Of a stretch of DNA of 64,000 nucleotides, positions 10,113 through 21,803 are shown piece after piece. A model generated the notes under the pieces. The model was given only the letters and a program-made list of their open reading frames with translations, did no database searches and was not told the origin of the DNA. Each line of letters opens with the position of its first letter. Position 1 is the stretch's first letter. A program made the translations under genes and the position numbers. This stretch comes from Lysobacteraceae bacterium (GTDB lineage Bacteria > Pseudomonadota > Gammaproteobacteria > Xanthomonadales > Ahniellaceae), in NCBI GenBank assembly GCA_002995625.1, contig PVBP01000001.1, positions 35,749-99,748 of the forward strand, read 5' to 3'.

Positions 10113-11270
10113 TCAGCGGCCGGCGAGCGCGTCGACGATCCGGAGCCGGCCGGCGCGCAGCGCCGGTGGCAGCCCGACCGCGAGCGCGAGCGCCACGATC
10201 GCGACCAGGGCCTGGGTCCAGACCGCGAGGTTGAGCGGCACCGGCGGGAAGTCCGGCAGCCTCGCGAGGCCGGTCGCGATCAGCTGCGCGAGCCCCATGC
10301 CGGCAAGCCCGCCGATCGCGCACAGCAGCAGCGCCTCGGCCAGCACCAGCGCGGTCACGAGCCCGTTCGGGAAGCCGAGCGTCTTCAGCACCGCGAGCTC
10401 CGGGATGCGCTCGCGGACCGCCTGCGCCATCGTGTTGCCGGTCAGGATCAGGATCGTGAAGAAGACCGCGATCAGGATCAGCGTCACGATCAGGCCGATG
10501 TCGCCGATCTGCTTGAAGAAGCCGAGCTGGAAGTCGCGCTCGCTCTGGGTCTTGGTCTCGTTCGGCGAGTTCGCGAACAGGCTGTCGATCGCCTGCGCGA
10601 TCGCGTTGGCCTGGCCCGCGTCGGCGACGCGCACGTCGTAGATGCCGGCCAGTCCGCGCGCGAACTGGCGCGCCTCGTCGAAGTAGTCGAAGTTGATCCA
10701 CATTACGCCGGTGCGCTGCCGGGTCTCCTCGTCGCGCCCGTCGTAGATCCCGACGATGTCGAAGGTCCAGGTCTTGTTGCCGTCGCGCTGCGGCCAGATC
10801 GTCGACTGGATCGGCACCTTGTCGCCGACCTGCCAGCCGAAGCGTTCGGCCAGGCGCCTGCCGACGATCGCGCCGGTGCGTGTGGTCTCGAAGGCGCGCC
10901 ACTGCTCCTCGGGCATCACGTACTCCGGGTAGACCTCGCGGAACGTGGCGGGGTCGGTCGCGAACTGCGGGAAGAAGTTGCGCGGCTCCTGGTAGATGCC
11001 GCCAAACCACTGCCGCCAGGTGATCGCCTCGATCCCGGGCACGGTGCGCAGCTGCTGGCGCATCGCGAGCGGCAGCGCCTCGGTGAACGAGACCCGCGAC
11101 TGCACGATCAGCCGGTCGGCGCCGGCGAAGGTCGGCGGCGCCGAGAACAGCACGTTGACCGCCTGCAGCAATCCGAACAGCAGGAAGGCCATCGCCAGCG
11201 ACAGCACCGTCAGCAGCGTGCGTGTCTTCTTGCGGAACAGGCTGGCCCAGACCAGCTGGAAGTACTTCAT
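10113..11270 (-). CDS. ABC transporter permease, FtsX/MacB type (first permease)
   Basis: This 385-residue protein has a hydrophobic span at about 16-38, a large extracytoplasmic domain at about 45-255, and three spans in the C-terminal third. The coupling motif R-E-R-I-P-E-L-A-V-L-K-T-L-G-F is present. It differs clearly from the second permease, so the transporter is probably a heterodimer. It begins 26 bases after the ATPase gene and is almost certainly cotranscribed with it. The periplasmic domain is unusually rich in aromatic residues (WRQWFGG...FFPQF). Function is inferred from family and operon. Confidence 0.88.
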   Translation of the reverse strand: MKYFQLVWASLFRKKTRTLLTVLSLAMAFLLFGLLQAVNVLFSAPPTFAGADRLIVQSRVSFTEALPLAMRQQLRTVPGIEAITWRQWFGGIYQEPRNFFPQFATDPATFREVYPEYVMPEEQWRAFETTRTGAIVGRRLAERFGWQVGDKVPIQSTIWPQRDGNKTWTFDIVGIYDGRDEETRQRTGVMWINFDYFDEARQFARGLAGIYDVRVADAGQANAIAQAIDSLFANSPNETKTQSERDFQLGFFKQIGDIGLIVTLILIAVFFTILILTGNTMAQAVRERIPELAVLKTLGFPNGLVTALVLAEALLLCAIGGLAGMGLAQLIATGLARLPDFPPVPLNLAVWTQALVAIVALALAVGLPPALRAGRLRIVDALAGR

Positions 11271-11296
11271 CGGGATCTCCCTCGGCTGCGACGCCG

Positions 11297-11989
<693 letters not shown>

Positions 11990-12055
11990 CGTCGTCTCCT
12001 CGGTTCGATTCGTCGGCCAGGAGGGCCGGTTGCATTCGGCCCACCGTCGGCCCGG

Positions 12056-13291
12056 TCAGTCCCCGCGCCGCTCGCGGATCGCCGCACCGTCGGCCAGCGT
12101 CTCGGGCGGATCCAGCACCACGCGCTCGCCGGCGCGGACGCCGTCGAGGACCTGGCGCGCATTGCCGACCGTCGCCGTGCCGGTCGTGACCGCGCGCTCG
12201 CGCGCGAGCTCGCCGTCGGCGACGTACACGACCTCCCGCCCGCCACGGCGCGCGATCGCCGCCGCCGGCACCAGCACGCCCCGCGGCGCCGCATCGGCCG
12301 GCCGCTCCGCGCCCTCGTCGAGGAACGCGACGCGCACGCCCATGTCCGGCAGGATCCGGGGGTCCTTGTCCTCGATCGCGACGCGCACGCGCACGGTGGC
12401 CTTGGTCCGGTCGGCGGTCGGGATCAGCGCGATGACCCGCGCCGGGATCCTCCAGTCCGGATAGGCGTTCAGCGTCGCGGTCGCCGGCTGGCCGGCCGCG
12501 ACGCGGTTGATGAAGGCCTCGTTGACGTCGACCTCGATCTCGAGCGAATCCATGTCGACGATCGTGCCGATGCCGGTGCGCGTGAAGCCGCCGCCGGCCG
12601 ACAGCGGCGAGATCATCTCGCCGGGCTGCGCGGCCTTGATCGTGACCACGCCGTCGAACGGCGCGCGGATCGTGGTGTTGTCGAGCGTCACGCGCGAGAC
12701 CGCGAGCGCGTCGCGCGCAACCGCGACCCCGCGCTCGGCGGCCGCGAGCTGCGCGCGCAGCTGGTCGACCGCGGTGCCCGCCTGCTCGAGCGCGAACGCC
12801 GAGGTCAGCTGGCGCTCCGCCAGCTCCCGTTGTCGCCTGAGGTCGGACTCGGCCTGCCTGAGCTGGGCGCGGATCGCGCCGAGCTGGGCCTCGGCCTGGC
12901 GCACCTGGGCCTCGCCGAGGGCGACCTGGGCGCGCGCGGTGTCATCGACGAGCCGGGCGAGCACCTGGCCCTCGGTGACCCGCATGCCTTCCTCGATCAG
13001 CACCTCGCTGACCTGGCCGGTGATCTGCGAGGACACCGTCGCGATGCGCCGCGCGGTCACGTAGCCGGTGGCATCGAGCACCGACGCGCTGCCCGGGTTC
13101 GACGGCATCGCGACGACGGCGGCGAGCCGCACTTCGGTGGCCTGATCGCGACCGAGGAGGAACCAGGCGCCGGCCGCGACCAGGACCACGACGGCGGCGA
13201 CCGCGCCGATGCGCCACGCGCCCCCGCCGGACCGGGGCGCCGGACGACCGCGGTCGATGCGAAGCTGTTCGAGGAGGTCCTTGTTTTCCAC
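12056..13291 (-). CDS. Periplasmic adaptor (membrane fusion) protein of the MacA/HlyD family
   Basis: The protein is 411 residues. It has a cytoplasmic N-terminus of about 25 residues, one span at about 26-46, then a lipoyl-like half motif, a long alpha-helical hairpin (about 120-190, E/A/Q/R-rich) and the second lipoyl half with APFDGVV, followed by beta-barrel regions. It heads the operon with the ATPase and two permeases. No outer-membrane channel gene is adjacent, so a TolC-type partner would have to be encoded elsewhere. The intergenic stretch to the ATPase gene is 66 bases. Confidence 0.9.
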   Translation of the reverse strand: MENKDLLEQLRIDRGRPAPRSGGGAWRIGAVAAVVVLVAAGAWFLLGRDQATEVRLAAVVAMPSNPGSASVLDATGYVTARRIATVSSQITGQVSEVLIEEGMRVTEGQVLARLVDDTARAQVALGEAQVRQAEAQLGAIRAQLRQAESDLRRQRELAERQLTSAFALEQAGTAVDQLRAQLAAAERGVAVARDALAVSRVTLDNTTIRAPFDGVVTIKAAQPGEMISPLSAGGGFTRTGIGTIVDMDSLEIEVDVNEAFINRVAAGQPATATLNAYPDWRIPARVIALIPTADRTKATVRVRVAIEDKDPRILPDMGVRVAFLDEGAERPADAAPRGVLVPAAAIARRGGREVVYVADGELARERAVTTGTATVGNARQVLDGVRAGERVVLDPPETLADGAAIRERRGD

Positions 13292-13480
13292 GTCGCTGGG
13301 CCCGGCTGCAGGGAACAGCCGTGAAGTGTGCCCAGAATCGGATCAAGCCGCCGCGAGGGCCAGACCCGGAAGTCAGGGGCTGCGGGTGATGGTCGTCATC
13401 TCCACGGTGTCGACCGCGCATCGGCGAGGCGGATGGCGCTTGATACGCTCTCGGGCCCACACCGAGCCACGAGGCCATCG

Positions 13481-14164
13481 ATGTCCGTGATCCCCGCCCC
13501 GCCGCTCGCCAGTCTGCCGGTCCTCGGCAGCGCCGACCGCTTCCCGGTGCACCGCATCTACTGCATCGGCCGCAACTATGCCGAGCACGCGCGCGAGATG
13601 GGCGCCACGGTCGATCGCGGCCAGCCGGTGTTCTTCCTGAAGGCCGCGACCTGCCTGTGGGATCCGGCCGAACCGGTGCCCTACCCGCCGGCGACGCAGG
13701 ATCTCCACCACGAGGTCGAGCTGGTCGCGGCACTCGGCGCCGGCGGCCGCGACCTCGACCTCGACGCGGCCCGGCGGGCGATCCACGGCTACGCGCTGGG
13801 CCTCGACCTGACCCGTCGCGACCTCCAGGCGGCGGCCAAGGCCAAGGGCCTGCCGTGGGACACGGCGAAGAACTTCGAGGCCGCAGCGCCAACCGGCCCG
13901 ATCCGTCCGGTCTCGCCGGACTTCGACCCGACCTCGGGCGAGCTGTCGCTCGAGGTCAACGGCGTCGTCCGCCAGCGCGCCGACATCGCCGAGATGGTTT
14001 TCCAAGTGCCCGAGATCGTCGCGATGCTGTCGCGGCTCTTCACCCTGCGGCCCGGCGATCTCGTGTTCACCGGCACCCCGGCCGGCGTCGCGGCGCTGGT
14101 CCCGGGCGACCGCTTCGTCGCGCGTTTCCCGGGGCTTCCCGCGCTCGCGGGGACCATGGCCTGA
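13481..14164 (+). CDS. Fumarylacetoacetate hydrolase-family protein
   Basis: This 227-residue protein has the compact FAH fold of bacterial acylpyruvase or decarboxylase-like enzymes. It contains YCIGRNYAEH near residues 27-36, the metal-binding H-H-E-V-E (E78 and E80), a further acidic ligand region GLDLTRRD (near 107-114) and the end motif FTGTPAGV. Related enzymes cleave or decarboxylate oxaloacetate-type or acylpyruvate substrates with Mg or Mn. The exact substrate cannot be assigned. It stands alone between the exporter operon (divergent) and the porin gene (convergent). Confidence 0.9.
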   Translation: MSVIPAPPLASLPVLGSADRFPVHRIYCIGRNYAEHAREMGATVDRGQPVFFLKAATCLWDPAEPVPYPPATQDLHHEVELVAALGAGGRDLDLDAARRAIHGYALGLDLTRRDLQAAAKAKGLPWDTAKNFEAAAPTGPIRPVSPDFDPTSGELSLEVNGVVRQRADIAEMVFQVPEIVAMLSRLFTLRPGDLVFTGTPAGVAALVPGDRFVARFPGLPALAGTMA

Positions 14165-14199
14165 GCCGGCGCGGCACCACGACGCGGGCCGGCGCCGGA

Positions 14200-15558
14200 T
14201 CAGAACACGTACTGGGCGCGCAGGCCCCACTGGTGGCCATCGGCGTCGGTCGCGTCGTCCGAGCCGCGCGTGAAGTTCAGCATCAGCCGGACCTGGTCGG
14301 TCGCGTACCAGTTGAGACCGAGCACGTACCGGGTCGCGCCGATGCCGGCGACGTCGTCCCGACGCACCCGGTCGGCGCGCGCGATGACCTCCCAGCCGCC
14401 GCCGGCGGCCGGCTTCGGCCGCTTGAGGATCCCCTCGCCGACGGCATAGCCGGGGGTCGCGTCGATCAACCAACCCACTTGCAGGTAGCCGGCCTCGACG
14501 ATCGCATCGCGTGGCGAGGCCTCGAAGCGACCCCGTGCCCACTCGGATTGCCAGTGGATGGCACCGACACGGCCGGCGACCTCGAGCCCGACCGCGTCGA
14601 GCCCGGCGTCGCTGCCGGCAGGACCGCGGAAGATCGACGCATTGGGCCCGCGGCGGCCGGCCCACGCCGCATCGACGCTCAAGGCGGGCGTGCCCTGCCC
14701 GCCGCGCTCGACGCTGCCCCAGAGACCGACGTGGAGCAGCCGGTCGCCCTCGACGATCGGGGCCCATGTGCCGCGCGCGGCGAGACCGAATCCCTCGTTG
14801 CGCGGCGTCGTGTCCTTGCGCAGCGTCGACGCCGAAACGCCGAGCGACCCGGACTCGAAACCCCGCAGGAAGCCGATGCCCTGTTGCCACTGACGCCCGG
14901 TGAAGAGTCCGCTGCCGGTCGTGAAGCCGCGCTCCAGCACCGAGATGTCGTTCGAGCTGGTGAGCTCCTCGAGCGAGCGGTGCGGCTTGAACTGGCCGAG
15001 GGTCAGCGTGCCGCCGGCGAGCCCGGTCTCGATGTAGACGTCGCGCAGGTCGATCTCGCGACCGGACATCTCGAGCTGCACGCGGTAGTCCCAGCCGCCG
15101 GCCGATCCGTCGGCCTGGACGCGCGCGCGGCGGAACTCGCTGCCGCCGGCCGAGGCGTCGGCATCGCCACCGAAGGCATAGCCGTCGTAGTGGATCCGTC
15201 CGCCGATGCGGAAGCTCGTTCCGGCAGCGTCGTTGCCGGCCCGAAGCCCGGGTCCGGCACGCACCTCGACGCCGGGCGCGGCCGCCGGCGCCTCGGACGC
15301 CACGGCCTGCGCCGGCTCCGGCCCGGCCGCTTCGACGGCGGCCGCGAGCTTCGCCTCGAGCGTCGCCAGCCGCGCGCGCAGCTCGCCGAGTTCCGCGCGC
15401 AGCGCCGCGAGTTCCGGTGGCTCCGGCGTCGCGGGGGCGGCGGGCGCCGGCATCGCCGGCGTGATCAGCGCCAGCGCCGCCACCAGAAGCGCCCGGGACG
15501 GGATCACGGAAGGTTGCGGCTGGCGTTCGGAAACGACTGGACTTCGGGTCGCATGCAT
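14200..15558 (-). CDS. Outer-membrane porin, OprP/OprO-like with N-terminal coiled coil
   Basis: This 452-residue precursor has a signal peptide ending near the PAPAA region (about residue 40). A short Leu/Glu/Arg heptad-rich coiled coil follows (about 50-75), then a linker and a beta-barrel with alternating hydrophobic strands. It ends in QYVF, the C-terminal Phe typical of BAM substrates. GQFKPHRSLEELTSSN is typical of phosphate-selective-type porins. It is the third gene after a histidine kinase and a response regulator on the same strand, so those may control it. Substrate selectivity is not deducible. Confidence 0.82.
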   Translation of the reverse strand: MHATRSPVVSERQPQPSVIPSRALLVAALALITPAMPAPAAPATPEPPELAALRAELGELRARLATLEAKLAAAVEAAGPEPAQAVASEAPAAAPGVEVRAGPGLRAGNDAAGTSFRIGGRIHYDGYAFGGDADASAGGSEFRRARVQADGSAGGWDYRVQLEMSGREIDLRDVYIETGLAGGTLTLGQFKPHRSLEELTSSNDISVLERGFTTGSGLFTGRQWQQGIGFLRGFESGSLGVSASTLRKDTTPRNEGFGLAARGTWAPIVEGDRLLHVGLWGSVERGGQGTPALSVDAAWAGRRGPNASIFRGPAGSDAGLDAVGLEVAGRVGAIHWQSEWARGRFEASPRDAIVEAGYLQVGWLIDATPGYAVGEGILKRPKPAAGGGWEVIARADRVRRDDVAGIGATRYVLGLNWYATDQVRLMLNFTRGSDDATDADGHQWGLRAQYVF

Positions 15559-15596
15559 CGGCAGCGGCCTCCTCGGGCGGAAAGGGGAACGGAGCG

Positions 15597-16286
15597 TCAG
15601 GGTTCGGCGGGCGCCTCGAGCCGATAGCCGAGGCCGCGCACGGTGGTGATCAGGGACGGCGCGTTCGGCTCGTCGAGCTTGCCGCGCAGGCGCTTGATGT
15701 AGACGTCGACGACGTTGGTCAGCGGATCGGCCGCGAGTCCCCAGACCGTCGACAGGATCCGCTCGCGGCTCAGCATCCGGCCCGGAGCGCTCATCAGCAG
15801 CTCGAGCAGCGCCAGCTCGCGCGCGGTCAGCGCGATCGCGCGACCGCCCCGGGTCACCGCCATCCGCTGTCGATCGAACACCAGGTCGCCGACGACCAGC
15901 GTGGTGTCGCGGCGAACCAGCTGGGGCGGGCGGCGCAGCAGCGCCTCGATCCTGGCCAGCAGCTCGTCGAACGCGAACGGCTTCGGCAGATAGTCGTCGG
16001 CGCCGCACCGCAGGCCGGCGACCCGATCCTCGACGTTGCCCATCGCGGTCAGCATCAGCATCGGCACCGGATTGCACTCGGCGCGCAGCTGCTGGCACAG
16101 CTCCATCCCGGAGATGCCCGGCAGCATCACGTCGACCAGCGCGACGTCGATGCCCCCGGCCCGGAACCGCGGCAGTGCGTCCTCGGCGCTGCCGACGACC
16201 GTGGCCCCGTATCCCTCCGCGCGCAGCCCGCGCGCGAGGAAATCCGAGACGCGCAGGTCGTCCTCGACGATCAGGACCTGTGGCAT
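15597..16286 (-). CDS. OmpR-family response regulator
   Basis: This 229-residue protein has a receiver domain at about 1-115 with acidic residues E8, D9 and D10, phosphoacceptor D52 and conserved K102. A winged-helix DNA-binding domain (about 125-225) contains R-E-L-A-L-L-E-L-L and T-V-R-G-L-G-Y-R-L. Its start overlaps the end of the upstream histidine kinase gene by 16 bases, so the two are a translationally linked two-component pair. The porin gene follows 38 bases downstream and is the likeliest local target. Confidence 0.93.
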   Translation of the reverse strand: MPQVLIVEDDLRVSDFLARGLRAEGYGATVVGSAEDALPRFRAGGIDVALVDVMLPGISGMELCQQLRAECNPVPMLMLTAMGNVEDRVAGLRCGADDYLPKPFAFDELLARIEALLRRPPQLVRRDTTLVVGDLVFDRQRMAVTRGGRAIALTARELALLELLMSAPGRMLSRERILSTVWGLAADPLTNVVDVYIKRLRGKLDEPNAPSLITTVRGLGYRLEAPAEP

Positions 16287-17872
16287 GCGGCCTCCGTCGC
16301 TCCGGAGGACGTCGCCTCGGCCAGTCGCGGCAGCACCAGGGTGGCCCTGAGACCGCCGTCGGCCCGTCGCGCCAGCTCGATGTCGCCGCGATGGGCGGTG
16401 GCGATCCGGCGCGCGATGCCGAGGCCGATGCCGAGGCCATCGCGATCGATGGCTCTCGCCGCGCTGCCGCGGAAGTGCGGCTCGAAGGCCTGCCGGATCT
16501 CCTCGTCCGTCATGCCCGGACCCTCGTCGTCGACATGCATCAGCCAGTGCTCGGCCTCCCCGGCCATTCCAACCCGCACGACGCCGCCGCGCGGGGAGTA
16601 ACGGATCGCATTGTCGATCAGGATCGCGAGCACCTGCTGCAGGCGCTCGCGATCGCCTTCGACCACGGCGTCGGATTCCGGAACGACGCCGGCGTGCTCG
16701 AGCCGGACGCCTCTGACCTCGGCCACCGCCTGCATCTGCGTGACCGCGGCGCGGACGACGCCGGCGATCGGGACACGCGCGGTCGCGAGCGCGTAGCCGA
16801 GGCTGCCGTCGCGCGCCGCCTCGACGAGATCGCGAACGCGCGCGCCGATCTCGCCGGCCGCCTCCACGATCCGGCGCAGCGCCGCCTTGAGCTCGATCGC
16901 ATCGCCCGGACCGCGAAGCGCCAGCTCGGCCTCGCCGCGGATCACGGTCACCGGAGTCCTCAGCTCGTGGCTCAGCTCGGCGAAGAATCGGCGCCGCCCG
17001 GCCTCGATGTCGAGCAGCGCGTCATGCGCCTTGAGCGCGACCCGCGTGCGCTCGGAGACGAGCTCGTCGAGCCGGTGCTCCAGCGCCTCGCTGCGCGCCT
17101 GCGCCTCGGCCAGCGACGTGGCCATGCTGTCCAGCAGCCCGCCGATCCGGCCGAACTCGTCGTTGCCCGCCAGCTGGCTGCGGGCCGCGTAGTCGCCGCG
17201 ACCGAGCGCCTCGGTGAGGCGCGTCAGCTCGGCGAACGGCCGGTCGAGGCGGCGCACGAAATAGAGCACGGCGATGATTCCAAGTGCCACGATGAGGGCC
17301 GCCATGCCGGCGATCGCGACGCGCTCGCGCTCGAGCAGGCGCGCCAGCCGCTCGGCCTCGACGCGGCTCGCGGCCTCCTGCCGCATCACCGCCTCGCGCA
17401 GCAGCGCGCGCATGTCGCGTCCGGCGAGCTCGTCGAAGGCGCGCAGCACGTCACGCCAGAGATCGACCGAGGCGGTGGCGGGATCGACCCGCTCGGCCTC
17501 CCGGATCGCCCGGCTCATGACCGCGATGTTCTCCGCGACCAGCTCGACCTCGCGCGACTCGGAGGCCGGCACCCCGACGTCGCGGCGCGCGGCAAGCGCG
17601 CGCAGCGACGCGAGGCTGTCGGCGATCGCGGCCTCGAGCCGGTCGCGCACCTCGGGATCGGCCTCACCCGTCAGCATGTGCTCGGCGAACCAGACCTTGA
17701 GGCGCTGCTTGTTGCCCGAGATCTCGAGGTACTCGGCGAGCATCCGCGCCGCGACGACGCTGCGCTCGGAGTGGTGGGCGGCCGCGCTGGTCGCCCACCA
17801 CATGAACAGCGCCTGCGCGATCGACAGCAGCGCCAGCGACGCGAAGGCCAGGGCCAGCCGGTTCCGGATCAC
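16271..17872 (-). CDS. Membrane sensor histidine kinase
   Basis: The product is 533 residues. The first span lies at about 5-27, followed by a periplasmic helical sensor region (about 28-184), a second span (about 185-207) and a HAMP segment (208-258). A dimerisation domain carries H302 in FFAELSHELRTP. The ATPase domain has an N box (ILIDNAIRYS), G1 DDEGPG and G2 GLGIGLG. It pairs with the overlapping OmpR-type regulator and, further downstream, the porin. The sensor region has no recognised ligand-binding motif, so the stimulus is unknown. Confidence 0.92.
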   Translation of the reverse strand: MIRNRLALAFASLALLSIAQALFMWWATSAAAHHSERSVVAARMLAEYLEISGNKQRLKVWFAEHMLTGEADPEVRDRLEAAIADSLASLRALAARRDVGVPASESREVELVAENIAVMSRAIREAERVDPATASVDLWRDVLRAFDELAGRDMRALLREAVMRQEAASRVEAERLARLLERERVAIAGMAALIVALGIIAVLYFVRRLDRPFAELTRLTEALGRGDYAARSQLAGNDEFGRIGGLLDSMATSLAEAQARSEALEHRLDELVSERTRVALKAHDALLDIEAGRRRFFAELSHELRTPVTVIRGEAELALRGPGDAIELKAALRRIVEAAGEIGARVRDLVEAARDGSLGYALATARVPIAGVVRAAVTQMQAVAEVRGVRLEHAGVVPESDAVVEGDRERLQQVLAILIDNAIRYSPRGGVVRVGMAGEAEHWLMHVDDEGPGMTDEEIRQAFEPHFRGSAARAIDRDGLGIGLGIARRIATAHRGDIELARRADGGLRATLVLPRLAEATSSGATEAACHRS

Positions 17873-17903
17873 TCATGCCCCCGCGTCGCGATGCGCCCGC
17901 CGC

Positions 17904-18464
17904 TCAGTTCGGCTGGAACGGCAGCGACGAGTGGTGCAGCACGATCCGGAGCTTGCCGTCGTCGGTCTTCTTGAACGCCCAGGTCTTGTCGACCGTGGTC
18001 TTCGAGCCGTCCTTGTTGGTCAGGGTCACGTTGCCCATGGTCTTGGCGACGTCGCCATTGATGTGGATAGCGGCGTTCCGCACCTCGCACCCGGTCCAGC
18101 CCCGGAGCGCGAAGCCGTCGTCCTGCGGGAAGTTCGGATTGCCACCGACGAAGTATGCAAGCGCGCCCTCGCGCGTGGTGCGGAAGGTCTGCGGCGCCAC
18201 GGTCAGCGTCGGCTTGAACAGCACCGGCCCGAGGTTGTAGCCGTACGCATCATCGAGGATCCGGCCGGCGAGCGCGGTGGCGGCCTCGCGGCCATCGTTC
18301 GCGAAGGTCGTGCTGATCGACACCAGCGCATTGCACCAGCCGCTCTGCGCGGCGGCGACTTCGGCCTCGCTGATGTTGGCGTTGAACACCGGCGCGGACT
18401 GCGCGTGGGCGGCGCCGATCGACAGCGCCGCGGCGGCGGCGAGGGCAAGGGGGATTCGCTTCAT
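17904..18464 (-). CDS. Secreted NTF2-like protein of unknown function
   Basis: This 186-residue precursor starts at an ATG with AGGAG at 7 bases. A clear signal peptide ends AAHAQ near residue 22. The mature part looks like a SnoaL/NTF2-type cone fold: helices with repeated small residues (AAATALAGRILDDAYGY), then beta strands including KTWAFKKTDDGKLRIVLHHSS, a pattern often found at the C-terminus of such domains. Two Cys (in GWCNAL and TGCEV) could pair in the periplasm. Relatives have sometimes been labelled phosphoribosyl-AMP cyclohydrolase, which the sequence does not support. A strong inverted repeat lies just upstream. Confidence 0.75.
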   Translation of the reverse strand: MKRIPLALAAAAALSIGAAHAQSAPVFNANISEAEVAAAQSGWCNALVSISTTFANDGREAATALAGRILDDAYGYNLGPVLFKPTLTVAPQTFRTTREGALAYFVGGNPNFPQDDGFALRGWTGCEVRNAAIHINGDVAKTMGNVTLTNKDGSKTTVDKTWAFKKTDDGKLRIVLHHSSLPFQPN

Positions 18465-18484
18465 GGCTGTCTCCTGGAATGGAA

Positions 18485-18526
18485 TGGAATGCCCGGATCG
18501 GGGGATCCGCGTGCCCGGGCATTCCA
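18485..18526. promoter_or_regulatory. Perfect 12-bp inverted repeat in the leader of the NTF2-like gene
   Basis: TGGAATGCCCGG (18485-18496) is repeated inverted at 18515-18526 with an 18-base spacer. The spacer overlaps a second, alternative palindrome CGGATC-GGG-GATCCG. It lies 21 bases upstream of the NTF2-like gene start, next to three tandem GGAAT units. It could be an operator or a 5' leader hairpin with two competing folds. Confidence 0.5.
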
Positions 18527-18806
18527 GTCGCGAACGCGTGAAACGCCAGTCCAGCGACGATGAAAACGCGCAACCGATCGCATGAAAAATCGGTGACAGC
18601 TTGGCACTGGTCCCTCGCCGGGCGGACTGGGGAAGGCCGCCCATCGCCGCAGCGCGAGGACGGAGCCGGCCGGCAGCGATCGATCGGGGGCACGCGGCTG
18701 CCGCCCCGCACCCCGGCCCGCCGTGCGCGGCGACATGGCCACGGCAATCCCGACTCGCCTATGCTTCGGACACGCCGGCCGCGGGGGCCGGTCCGGAGAG
18801 CCGACG
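18527..18806. other. Intergenic region before mscL
   Basis: This is the rest of the 342-base gap between the divergent NTF2-like and mscL genes. Apart from the inverted repeat at 18485-18526 I see no gene, no RNA and no convincing repeat. A TATGCT that could act as a -10 for mscL lies near 18764, but without a clear -35. Confidence 0.4.
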
Positions 18807-19190
18807 ATGGGAATGATGAGCGAGTTCAAGACCTTCGCGATGCGCGGCAACGTGATCGACCTCGCGGTCGGCGTCGTGATCGGGGCAGCCTTCGGCAGGA
18901 TCGTCACCGCGCTGGTCGACGGCGTGATCATGCCGCCGATCGGGCTCGCGATCGGCGGCATCGACTTCTCGGCGATCACGATCCCGCTGACCGACGAGGT
19001 CGGCATCGCGATCGGCGCCTTCATCAACACGATCATCCAGTTCGTGATCATCGCGTTCGCGATCTTCCTCGTGATCAAGGCGATCAACCGGGTCCGGAAG
19101 GAGGAGCCTGCCGCGCCGGCGGCCCCACCGGAAGACGTCGTGCTGCTGACCGAGATCCGCGACCTGCTGAAGCAGCAGCGCGGAAGTTGA
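18807..19190 (+). CDS. mscL: Large-conductance mechanosensitive channel
   Basis: The 127-residue length is normal for MscL. The N-terminal [20 protein letters not shown], the first span with the pore-lining G/A pattern (about 14-45), a short periplasmic loop ([13 protein letters not shown]), the second span (about 70-98) and the charged C-terminal helix [10 protein letters not shown] all match the family. It forms a homopentamer in the inner membrane and releases solutes on hypo-osmotic shock. The first ATG is used; a second Met three codons in is also possible. Confidence 0.96.
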   Translation: MGMMSEFKTFAMRGNVIDLAVGVVIGAAFGRIVTALVDGVIMPPIGLAIGGIDFSAITIPLTDEVGIAIGAFINTIIQFVIIAFAIFLVIKAINRVRKEEPAAPAAPPEDVVLLTEIRDLLKQQRGS

Positions 19191-19308
19191 GCGCAGGGTC
19201 GACCGGCGGCGGGCCGCCCCCGCCCCGTTCGACCAACGTCGCGTCGTCCGGAGGGACGATCCGGACCAGATTGGGCGCCACGGGATCATCCGCCTGGGAG
19301 GGCAAGCC

Positions 19309-21246
<1,938 letters not shown>

Positions 21247-21308
21247 GGATCGGGCGCGGCACGACATGCCCGCGCGCCGGCCAAGGCGAGGACCCGCGCC
21301 GGCGCGGG

Positions 21309-21746
21309 ATTGCCGAGCGCATCCGGCTCCCGGCGACGTGGCCGGGCCGCGCCGACGCGATCGCCCAGGGGCGCGACTGGCTGGTCGAGCGCGACCGCAT
21401 CGGGGCCGCGCGGACGCTGATCGCCATCGATGCCGCGTTCTACGTCGGGCTCGGGCTGCTGCTGGTGCTGGTCGATCGGGCGCGGAGGAAAGGCGATCCC
21501 GCCGGCTCGCAGCCGCGCACCGGCGCGAGGCGCCTCGCGCTTTACGCAGCGCTGGTCTATTTCGCTGGTGAGTCGACCGAGACCGCAGCGGCGCTCGTCG
21601 CGCTGGACTCCGAATCGCCACCGGTCGACGCGCTCGCCGTCGCGACGCTCGTGAAGTGGATCGGCGTCGCGGTCCTGGGGCCGGCGCTCGTGATTCGATG
21701 GGCGCCGCGTGGCGTCCCTGCCGGCGAGACGCGACGGCGCCCCTGA
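21309..21746 (+). CDS. Putative small three-span membrane protein without a normal start codon
   Basis: The frame from about 21243 to 21746 has strong G/C third-position bias and encodes a protein-like sequence with three hydrophobic segments: LIAIDAAFYVGLGLLLVLV, LALYAALVYFAG and LVKWIGVAVLGPALVI. No ATG, GTG or TTG is in frame before the first span. The only candidates are a CTG at 21243 overlapping the acs stop as CTGA, or an ATT at 21309. An ATG at 21266 in another frame would need a frameshift. It may therefore use a rare start, be a decayed gene or carry an assembly error. Start position is arbitrary here, and function is unknown. Confidence 0.4.
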   Translation: MAERIRLPATWPGRADAIAQGRDWLVERDRIGAARTLIAIDAAFYVGLGLLLVLVDRARRKGDPAGSQPRTGARRLALYAALVYFAGESTETAAALVALDSESPPVDALAVATLVKWIGVAVLGPALVIRWAPRGVPAGETRRRP

Positions 21747-21803
21747 AACCTCGCCCGGCCCCGTTGCCGCGATTCAACGATCCCGCCCGAACCGGAGAAC
21801 CCC

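Noticed and set aside
17904..18464. Annotation as phosphoribosyl-AMP cyclohydrolase
   Set aside because: The protein has a signal peptide and an NTF2-like pattern and lacks the metal-binding Cys and Asp motifs of HisI. That label appears to be a propagated name.
18598..18625. Possible sigma-54 promoter (TGGCAC) before mscL
   Set aside because: The GG and GC elements are not 10 bases apart, and no TTGCA follows.
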